Below, in pieces: positions 1 through 5,780 of a DNA stretch of 23,435 nucleotides. The DNA comes from an uncultured Flavobacterium sp. (GTDB lineage: Bacteria > Bacteroidota > Bacteroidia > Flavobacteriales > Flavobacteriaceae), in the NCBI RefSeq assembly GCF_946481155.1, contig NZ_CAMLMK010000042.1:1-23435 (forward strand), written 5' to 3'. The position numbers and the translations under genes were made by a program. Below the pieces are notes generated by a model. That model saw only the letters and a program-made list of their open reading frames with translations. It made no database searches and had not been told where the DNA came from. Each line of letters starts with the position of its first letter. Position 1 is the first letter of the stretch.

Positions 1-143
1 GTGCTTATAAATGCCTGAAAAACAATACATGTTTAAATAATTTAGAGTGTGAAAGGGTAATGTATCAGATTAGGTGTTTTAAGAAATTGTGCTTATAAAT
101 GCCTGAAAAACAATACATGTTTAAATAATTTAGAGTGTGAAAG
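1..143. repeat. 55-bp perfect direct repeat, period 88 bp
   Basis: Bases 1-55 and 89-143 are identical (GTGCTTATAAATGCC to GAGTGTGAAAG). They are separated by 33 bp that resemble an IS1-family end. The second copy runs straight into the 5' arm of the hairpin at 139-168, so the first copy looks like a duplication that stops 5 nt into that arm. More copies may lie upstream of the window. A long target duplication or a small tandem duplication would both explain it. Confidence 0.9.
56..88 (+). mobile_element. Possible IS1-family left-end remnant
   Basis: The segment starts GGTAATGTATCAGATTAGG. This resembles the GGTnATG...C...A.T start typical of IS1-family ends. It is also similar to the sequence just upstream of the transposase pseudogene: TGTATCAGATTAGGT here and TGTATCAAATTAGGT at about 215-229. 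No transposase follows directly, so this would be an orphan end lying between the two 55-bp repeats. The assignment is inference from partial similarity. Confidence 0.35.
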
Positions 144-174
144 AGGTAGCCATTTGGTTACCTCTTTCATTTTA
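139..174 (+). terminator. Rho-independent terminator of an upstream gene
   Basis: GAAAGAGGTAGCC (139-151) pairs with GGTTACCTCTTTC (156-168), giving a 13-bp stem with one G-T wobble and an ATTT loop. It is followed by the short T-rich run ATTTTAG. No gene in the window ends just before it, so it probably ends a transcript starting outside the window. Confidence 0.6.
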
Positions 175-237
175 GAATCCTTTGAAGAGCTAAAATAACT
201 TTTATTATAACTTCGTGTATCAAATTAGGTTATAATA

Positions 238-891
238 ATGAAATGTAAGTTTTGTGAGGGGAAATGTGTAAAGAATGGTTTTCAATCCACCGGAAATCAA
301 CGTTATAAGTGCAGTAAATGTAATAGAAGGTAACAAGAACACTATTCTTATAATGCCTATAAATCAGATATCGATAAGAGCATTGTTCAATTCACCAAAG
401 AAGGTTTAGGGATCAGGAGCACAGCAAGGATTTTAAGAATATCCACCACTACGCTATTAAGGAGAATTATCGCTATTGCAAAAAGTATCAGGCCACCTGT
501 GATCCCTATGCCCAAAATTTATGAAGTGGATGAGATGCGAAGCTATGTAAAAAGCAAAGACAGGCTGATATGGATAGTATATGCCTTAGAGCGGGAAACA
601 AGGAAAGTAATCAGTTTCCATGTTGGACGCAGGACCAATAGTACTTTGAATGTTGTCCTGAATACCGTGAAATTGGCTAAACCTCTCGCTGTTTATACCG
701 ATAAGCTGAAGCAATACCGGTACCTTATTGATGAAAGTATCCATAAGACCAAACGTTATGGGATTAATCATATTGAGCGTAAAAACCTTTCCATCCGCAC
801 CCATCTGAAGCGCCTGAGCCGAAGAACGATTTGCTACAGCAGAAGCAAGCTGGTGCTGGCTGCTGTCCTGAAGATTTATTTTTGGCTGTGA
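238..891 (+). pseudogene. IS1-family transposase, interrupted by an in-frame stop
   Basis: Read from ATG at 238, the frame gives an InsA-like zinc finger (CKFC...CSKC), then TAA at 331-333, then continues in the same frame to TGA at 889-891. After the stop come a helix-turn-helix region (GIRSTARILRIS) and an IS1-type DDE domain. Likely catalytic residues are D in YEVDEM, D in VYTDKL and E in NHIERKN, followed by the family ending SRRTICYSRS...KIYFWL. With the stop ignored the protein is about 217 residues, close to full length for a single-frame IS1 transposase. The stop sits where the family usually has Tyr or Gln after basic residues, so it is probably a point mutation. No frameshift is needed. 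ATG at 508 could still produce a fragment carrying the DDE domain but lacking the zinc finger and HTH. The right terminal inverted repeat was not found, so the element is probably dead. Confidence 0.85.
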
Positions 892-901
892 AGAGACTGT
901 G

Positions 902-918
902 TTCCGGATAATCCGGAA
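902..918 (+). terminator. Short palindrome, possible weak terminator
   Basis: TTCCGGAT (902-909) and ATCCGGAA (911-918) are perfect inverted arms around a single A. It can fold as a 7-bp stem with a TAA loop. It lies 11 nt after the transposase stop and is followed by the T-rich GTTATTTTATTAG. It could be a weak terminator or part of the element's right end. Confidence 0.35.
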
Positions 919-954
919 GTTATTTTATTAGATTTGTTTTGATGCTGATTGCGG

Positions 955-1017
955 GCACGGATTACTTCGTCAGTTCGGCTAAAGCCTCGGGTGCAAATCC
1001 GCGCTATCGTTTTTTTT
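955..1017 (+). repeat. REP-like folded intergenic element ending in a T-run
   Basis: GCACGGATT (955-963) pairs with AATCCGCGC (996-1004), 8 of 9 positions. Between them is a small inner hairpin GGC-TAAA-GCC (978-987). Eight T residues follow at 1010-1017. The GC-rich, structured sequence stands out from the AT-rich surroundings and resembles dispersed REP-type elements of Flavobacteria. It may also terminate transcription coming from the left. The rest of 892-1099 holds no gene. Confidence 0.45.
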
Positions 1018-1099
1018 CTGTAAATTAAGCTATAGAAGGTATTTGTATTTCCATCTAAAAAAATATTATACTATATTTAACAAACCAAAAACAACCTGT

Positions 1100-1504
1100 A
1101 TGAACAAAGTGGCCTATTACATTACCGCTTTTGTGGGCGTGCTTACCTGCCTGCAGTTTATTCCCCACGCTTTTTTAGGATATCCCGCCGTTCTGGAACA
1201 TGTGGCCAAAGGAGAAATCCAGGAGCCCGCGGCACAGGGCATGCAGATGATCTGGCTCTATTCCTCAATTATGATGCTGCTTTCCGGGTTCTGGATGATG
1301 TATATCGCCAAGCCTATTCGCGACGGGAACCATGCGGCACGGATGCAGGGATTGCTGCTGGCTGTGGGACTGATTATCTTCGGTATGGGCTGCAGTTATA
1401 TTGCCAAAGCATTTTTCAGCCACTTGTTCTTCTTTACGGCAGAAGGCATCTTATTGCTGCTTGCCACTACTATCTTTTTTAAAACAAAACCAAATGAGCA
1501 ATAA
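1100..1504 (+). CDS. Small integral membrane protein of unknown function
   Basis: The 134-residue protein starts MNKVAYYITAFVG and has about four hydrophobic helices (roughly residues 5-25, 50-70, 86-104 and 108-128). No catalytic motif was recognised. An in-frame ATG at 1043 would add a polar, Lys-rich N-terminus (MYFHLKKYYTIF). I preferred 1100 because it places the first membrane helix at the N-terminus, as usual for such proteins. The end overlaps the next gene by 11 nt (ATGAGCAATAA at 1494-1504), so the two are translationally coupled and probably work together. The function is not assignable from sequence. Confidence 0.75.
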   Translation: MNKVAYYITAFVGVLTCLQFIPHAFLGYPAVLEHVAKGEIQEPAAQGMQMIWLYSSIMMLLSGFWMMYIAKPIRDGNHAARMQGLLLAVGLIIFGMGCSYIAKAFFSHLFFFTAEGILLLLATTIFFKTKPNEQ

Positions 1505-1892
1505 AGACATCAAACGCGTTACGGGGCTGGGAGGTTTCTTCTTCAAATGCGAAGATCCCGGCGCCACAAGAGAATGGTACAAAAACCGCCTGGGCATTCC
1601 CGTAGACCAATACGGCTGGACCTTCTGGTGGAAAGACAAAGACGGGAACGACTGCTCTACACAATGGTCACCGTTTCCTGTAGACAGCACGTATTTCGAA
1701 CCCAGTCAAAAACAATTCATGATGAATTTCCGGGTGGACAATCTGGAAGCACTGCTGGAAGTACTAAAAGAGGAAGGCGTAACAGTAGTAGGGGATATGG
1801 AATCCTATGATTACGGTAAATTCGGGTGGATCCTCGATCCCGAAGGAAATAAAATTGAGCTTTGGGAGCCAAAAGATAAAGCTTTTCTGTAA
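1494..1892 (+). CDS. VOC-family protein (glyoxalase/bleomycin-resistance fold)
   Basis: The 132-residue protein starts MSNKDIKRVTGLGG, using the ATG that overlaps the previous gene; the frame is open further upstream, but that part lies inside the other gene. It has the two halves of a vicinal-oxygen-chelate fold: GGFFFKCEDP...WYKNRLGI near the N-terminus, and FRVDNLEALLEVLKEEGV followed by ILDPEGNKIELWEP at the C-terminus. The Glu in KIELWEP is the usual last metal ligand. The usual first-strand His is replaced by Phe (GGFFFK), as in many VOC proteins of unknown activity, so a glyoxalase I reaction should not be assumed. It is probably cytoplasmic and co-expressed with the membrane protein before it. 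Confidence 0.85.
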   Translation: MSNKDIKRVTGLGGFFFKCEDPGATREWYKNRLGIPVDQYGWTFWWKDKDGNDCSTQWSPFPVDSTYFEPSQKQFMMNFRVDNLEALLEVLKEEGVTVVGDMESYDYGKFGWILDPEGNKIELWEPKDKAFL

Positions 1893-1949
1893 TTTTACAG
1901 CTTTTCGAAAATTCCGGAAGCAAAAGAACGAATTAAATACAGCCAAAAT

Positions 1950-2363
1950 ATGATTGACTATTACAAAAAAACAGTGTTTGAAAATTATGCTAATTTCACT
2001 GGAAGAGCCAGAAGAAGTGAGTATTGGTACTTCGTTTTATCGAATATCATTATTTTCATTCTGTTGTTATTCCCTGCGGTGCTTATGGAGGAAGTCAGCC
2101 CGACGGCAGCTGTTGCCTTTTGGGTATTGATGGTAATCTACGGTGTGCTTATTCTTATCCCGGGGTTTGCCCTTATTGTGCGCCGCCTGCACGACATCGG
2201 GAAAAGTGGCTGGTACTGGTTCGTAAGATTCATCCCGATAGTGGGACCTATCTGGCTGTTGGTGCTGCTTTGCACAGAAGGCAACCGCGGCAGAAACCAG
2301 TATGGACACGACCCGAAATACACGGAGGATGAGATTGACGAAATCGGAACAAACGTATATTAA
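1950..2363 (+). CDS. DUF805-family inner-membrane protein
   Basis: The 137-residue protein carries the DUF805 signature: FTGRARRSEYWYF near residue 16, RRLHDIGKSGWYW near residue 77, and GRNQYGHDP near the C-terminus. There are about three to four hydrophobic segments (roughly 24-45, 51-75, 87-107). The E. coli relatives YhaH and YhaI are membrane proteins of unresolved role. It begins 57 nt after the VOC gene and ends 23 nt before the TM2 gene, all on the same strand, so a shared transcript is likely. The acidic tail (YTEDEIDEIG) should be cytoplasmic. Confidence 0.88.
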   Translation: MIDYYKKTVFENYANFTGRARRSEYWYFVLSNIIIFILLLFPAVLMEEVSPTAAVAFWVLMVIYGVLILIPGFALIVRRLHDIGKSGWYWFVRFIPIVGPIWLLVLLCTEGNRGRNQYGHDPKYTEDEIDEIGTNVY

Positions 2364-2386
2364 TAATTCTAAACTATAAATACAAT

Positions 2387-2671
2387 ATGGAAGTAACATC
2401 ATCACCAAGAGAAGACTGGAATCAGCCACAACTGCCCAGAGAAGACAATAAAAAAGTACTGGCCGGAGTAATGGGCATTATATTCGGAGGCTTAGGGATT
2501 CATAAATTCATTTTAGGTTATACCAAAGAAGGCTTACTGCAGATATTAATCACAGTAGTTACCTGTGGCGTAGGAAGTATACTGGGTTTTATCGAAGGTA
2601 TTATCTACTTAACCAAGTCGGATGAAGAGTTTTACCAAACCTATCAGATGAATAAGCGTCCTTGGTTTTAA
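2387..2671 (+). CDS. TM2-domain membrane protein
   Basis: The 94-residue protein has a polar N-terminus of about 22 residues, then a TM2 domain: KKVLAGVMGIIFGGLGIHKFILGY, a short turn (TKEGLLQILI), and a second helix, VVTCGVGSILGFIEGIIYL. The GLGIHKFYLG-type turn motif between the helices is the hallmark of the family. Bacterial TM2 proteins have no firmly established function. It is the last gene of the 1100-2671 group and is followed by a strong terminator. Confidence 0.88.
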   Translation: MEVTSSPREDWNQPQLPREDNKKVLAGVMGIIFGGLGIHKFILGYTKEGLLQILITVVTCGVGSILGFIEGIIYLTKSDEEFYQTYQMNKRPWF

Positions 2672-2693
2672 GGTATTGCTTTTAAAGATATTT

Positions 2694-2724
2694 AAAGTCC
2701 CGATGTTTATGTCGGGACTTTTTT
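2694..2724 (+). terminator. Rho-independent terminator after the TM2 gene
   Basis: AAAGTCCCGA (2694-2703) pairs with TCGGGACTTT (2712-2721), giving a 10-bp stem with an 8-nt loop, followed by a T-run. It lies 22 nt after the TM2 stop and closes the + strand gene group. Confidence 0.88.
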
Positions 2725-2823
2725 ATTTGCTGTTGGCAGTACTGCAATTGTTCTTTCTTTCTGCTTGAAAATAAGCGCTTTTGCAGAAAAGAAAACTTAG
2801 AAGCCTAGGAAACGTATAGGCAT

Positions 2824-2857
2824 AAAAAAAGCGTTCACCTTGGCGAACGCTTTTATT
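2824..2857 (-). terminator. Terminator of the first metalloprotease gene, probably bidirectional
   Basis: AAAAGCGTTC (2827-2836) pairs with GAACGCTTTT (2845-2854) around an 8-nt loop. On the minus strand the hairpin is followed by seven T residues (A-run 2824-2830). On the plus strand it is followed by TTTTATTTATTTT. It sits 20 nt beyond the stop of the minus-strand protease gene and could also stop read-through from the left. Confidence 0.85.
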
Positions 2858-2876
2858 TATTTTGAAAAGAAGTTGC

Positions 2877-5663
2877 TTATTCGATAACGATTTTCTTCAC
2901 TTCTTTACGCTCACCATCCTGAACAGTTACCATGTAAATTCCGGACTGAACACCGTTCAACTGTAAGTTCTGGTTGAATGTCCCGGTGTTTTGGTATTCG
3001 TTTTCGAATACTAAACGACCTCTCATATCATGGATACCGACTTTAATCTGGTTTCCTGTAGTAGAAGTAAACTGAACATTGAAGTTACCGTTGTTCGGGT
3101 TAGGATAGATTGCGAAATCCTGTAAGCCGAAAGTATCTGATGTAAGTGTAACTACAGTGTCTGTGTGACATAATGTAAGCGTACAGCTTGAGATAGTATT
3201 GGCAGTATTCGTACTTTTTGCAGCAAGTCTCCAAGTTCCTGCAGAGTTCATTCCGTCTAAACCTGATAAGGCGCTGGCAGGAATATAAGAAGCTCCGGAA
3301 TTGGTGTTCGCACAGCTGAAAGCAGCACCTTCATCGTCAAATACTACGTTTAAGTTAGCTACTGCGTTACCACATCCGGAAGAAGGACCATCAAACACAG
3401 GTACGTCAACCACACCTGATCCTGGTTTTACTAAACCGAAAGATACCTGATTTGTTCTTGCAGCAGTACAAACCACTTTGAAGTTAGCATCAGAGATAGT
3501 GTAGCTGTCTGTGATTGCAGGAATTGTATATCCTGTCCAACCTGTAGCCATAGCCTGCGCCGGGCTGAAAGTTCTTGTGTAATCTGTACAGGTTGTTGTA
3601 GTAGTTACAGTATAACCGATAGCGATGTTCTTAACGTTAACGTTGAAGAAGATACTTCCTGAAGCCTTAACCATAATTCTACAGTAAGGAGCAGCAATGT
3701 TCGGAACAGTAATTGTCTGAGAACCGTCATTTGGAGTATTGGCAACTAATACAGTTGAGAAAGTAGCACCATTATCTGTTGATAATAAGATGTCCACATT
3801 CGCACCGCCTGTACTTGTATTTGTATTGTTTACATTCCATGTGATAGTCTGCGTAGAGTTTTGATTCCATGAAATACCGTCTGTATTTTGAGATGTTACT
3901 GTAAGTGGACCTCTTGTAGCATCTACAGTAATTACCATGTTGTCAAAATTTGTCTGAGCCACTTTTACCGGTGCTGATGAGCTGAAAGCAGCATTGTCTC
4001 TAACAGTTAATCTGAAGTTTAATGTTCTGGCAACAGAGCTTAATGCTTCTGAAGCAACTTCAAGTCCCGGAGTTGCTGTTAAACCAGCCATAACCGTTGA
4101 CATTGTCGGTAAGTATCTCACAGGGGAAGCAGTCGGAGCAAAAGATCTCCAGTTTGGTCCTGAAGCTTTTGTAGCCGAAGCACCACTGTTAGCACCTGTC
4201 TGACCGGAAACATCATCGTATTGTTCCCATTGGTAAGTAAGCGCATCACCTGCATTTGCATCTGTAGCAGATCCGGTTAAGATGAACGGTGTACTTTTTG
4301 GAATTGTATAATCTGTTCCTGCATTTACAACCGGTGTAGCATTGTTAGCAGTGATGTTAGTTGAAACCGGACAAGTTTTGGTTGTTAAATTAGCCTGAAT
4401 CTGAGCGATTGAAGCAGCATGGTAAGTGTCAATTGAATGCGGTACAAAATCATAACTTGTAATACCTGCATAACCCATGATGGTTACACCTGAACCTACT
4501 TCCATATTTACACCTGAACCTTCACTGGAATGTGAGAAAGTATGGTTTCCTCCTAATTGGTGTCCAACTTCGTGAACTACGTAGTCAATATCGAAGTTAT
4601 CGCCCATTGGGATTCCGTCTCCGGGAGAAGTATATCCGCTTCCTTTATTCTTATCAGTAGTGCTCGCTGTGTCGTTAGTACAAACACAACCGATACAACC
4701 TGCATTTCCTCCACCTCCGGATGCACCGAATAAGTGACCGATATCATAAGCAGCATTATTTGCCGCTAAAGAAGTCGCAGGACCTGTTAAGCTTGAGCTT
4801 AAAGTATTTTGTAACTCTGCATTCCAGGCTCCTCCTGATCCGGCAGCAGCGTCAGAATAAGGGTCAGTTGCAGCATTATAGTAAATTACGTTAGTTGACT
4901 GTGCTACCAGGTTTAGGTGTAATCCTAAATCTTTTTCGTACACACCGTTACAACGTGTTAAGGTATTGTTGATAGCTGTTAAAACCAATGCTACCTGTGC
5001 TGAACTCGTTGCCCCGAAATAGTTAGAATATTCTGCAGTAACGGATTGCGCTAAACGCATGGTTCTTAATTTACCGTCATTGAATTTACCGGTATTTTGT
5101 ATTTTTCCGGAAATTCCGTCGAACATTTCAGCGTCTTTTGTAGAACATGTCCAAGGTAATTTTCCTTTTTCTCTCTGTGATTTGTAAACAGCATATACTC
5201 TGTGATCCTGAGAATAAGGCTCCATAAATTCATTAGGTTTGTCTGTTCTGAAAACCATTGTCTGGATACCCTGAGGAGAGATACTTAATTTTAAAGTAGC
5301 GTATTTATCGGTAATACCTTTTCCTGAATACGCTCTGATTTCCGGGAACTGTGCCTGTAAATCCGCTTCGAAGTTTGATGCTTCAAACATTTCAAACTGC
5401 TCTAATTTCCCATCAGTGTTTGGTAAAGTAATGATTACTTTCTGACCCGGAACCCTGTTTTGGGTAGCAAGCAATGTTTGTTTGATGTTTTCAAGATTCA
5501 GTTCGTATAAATCAAACTGCTTTGGGAATGAAAGTCGGGCTACTGATTTGTCGGTCGTTAGCTTACTACTTTCTCCCTTGTAGGCTGACCATAGCTTGTC
5601 GCTTTGAGCATATCCCGTAGATATTGCAAAAGCAGCAATGGCTAATAGTAGATTTTTCTTCAT
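2877..5663 (-). CDS. Secreted reprolysin-like zinc metalloprotease, T9SS type A (copy 1)
   Basis: This is a 928-residue exported protease. A signal peptide (1-20, ending GYAQ) is followed by a prodomain with a single cysteine (C173, in WTCSTKD). The catalytic domain spans about 200-435 and has the zinc site HEVGHQLGGNH (H364, E365, H368, H374) and a Met-turn MGYAG (M396), the metzincin pattern of the reprolysin/M12B group. A Cys cluster (GCIGCVC) lies just before the zinc site. Next come Ig-like segments (about 440-700), a diverged P/jelly-roll-like domain (about 705-840), and a C-terminal type A sorting domain (YPNPNNGNF...GIYMVTV...KKIVIE). It should be exported by Sec, passed through the T9SS and trimmed at the surface. 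The substrate is unknown. It has its own promoter and terminator. It is a close paralogue of the next gene, except in the region before the sorting domain. Confidence 0.92.
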   Translation of the reverse strand: MKKNLLLAIAAFAISTGYAQSDKLWSAYKGESSKLTTDKSVARLSFPKQFDLYELNLENIKQTLLATQNRVPGQKVIITLPNTDGKLEQFEMFEASNFEADLQAQFPEIRAYSGKGITDKYATLKLSISPQGIQTMVFRTDKPNEFMEPYSQDHRVYAVYKSQREKGKLPWTCSTKDAEMFDGISGKIQNTGKFNDGKLRTMRLAQSVTAEYSNYFGATSSAQVALVLTAINNTLTRCNGVYEKDLGLHLNLVAQSTNVIYYNAATDPYSDAAAGSGGAWNAELQNTLSSSLTGPATSLAANNAAYDIGHLFGASGGGGNAGCIGCVCTNDTASTTDKNKGSGYTSPGDGIPMGDNFDIDYVVHEVGHQLGGNHTFSHSSEGSGVNMEVGSGVTIMGYAGITSYDFVPHSIDTYHAASIAQIQANLTTKTCPVSTNITANNATPVVNAGTDYTIPKSTPFILTGSATDANAGDALTYQWEQYDDVSGQTGANSGASATKASGPNWRSFAPTASPVRYLPTMSTVMAGLTATPGLEVASEALSSVARTLNFRLTVRDNAAFSSSAPVKVAQTNFDNMVITVDATRGPLTVTSQNTDGISWNQNSTQTITWNVNNTNTSTGGANVDILLSTDNGATFSTVLVANTPNDGSQTITVPNIAAPYCRIMVKASGSIFFNVNVKNIAIGYTVTTTTTCTDYTRTFSPAQAMATGWTGYTIPAITDSYTISDANFKVVCTAARTNQVSFGLVKPGSGVVDVPVFDGPSSGCGNAVANLNVVFDDEGAAFSCANTNSGASYIPASALSGLDGMNSAGTWRLAAKSTNTANTISSCTLTLCHTDTVVTLTSDTFGLQDFAIYPNPNNGNFNVQFTSTTGNQIKVGIHDMRGRLVFENEYQNTGTFNQNLQLNGVQSGIYMVTVQDGERKEVKKIVIE
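4792..4988 (-). repeat. 197-bp tract identical to 7687-7883
   Basis: This tract inside protease copy 1 is identical base for base to 7687-7883 in copy 2, including all synonymous positions. The flanking sequence of the two genes differs at several third-codon positions. It encodes the first part of the catalytic domain, upstream of the zinc site. Recent gene conversion is the simplest explanation. Confidence 0.9.
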
Positions 5664-5687
5664 GTTGGTTTTTTGTTAAGTTTGCGT

Positions 5688-5718
5688 CAAATTTAGAGTT
5701 TTTTTATAAAAAACCAAA
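5688..5718 (-). promoter_or_regulatory. Bacteroidota-type promoter for protease copy 1
   Basis: On the minus strand, TTTG (5718-5715) is followed after 19 nt by TAAATTTG (5695-5688), a perfect TAnnTTTG -7 box at the consensus spacing. The start codon lies 24 nt downstream. The match is to the known Bacteroidota sigma-A consensus. Confidence 0.75.
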
Positions 5719-5734
5719 TTTCAAGAGATTAAAT

Positions 5735-5767
5735 AAAAAAGGGCGCCAATTTTGGCGCCCTTTTTTT
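5735..5767 (-). terminator. Terminator of protease copy 2
   Basis: GGGCGCCA (5741-5748) and TGGCGCCC (5753-5760) form an 8-bp GC-rich stem with an ATTT loop. It is flanked by an A-run (5735-5740) and a T-run (5761-5767), so it can work in both directions. It lies just past the stop of the minus-strand gene at 5781 and isolates it from copy 1. Confidence 0.9.
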
Positions 5768-5780
5768 GCATTATTCCTAA

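Noticed and set aside
892..950. Right terminal inverted repeat of the IS1 element
   Set aside because: The only candidate (TTATTAGATTTGTTTTGATG at 926-945) matches the reverse complement of the left flank too poorly to call an end.
2752..2795. Imperfect inverted repeat TTTCTTTCTGC / GCAGAAAAGAAA downstream of the TM2 gene
   Set aside because: It has a bulge and a long loop, lies between two stronger terminators, and shows no link to a gene.
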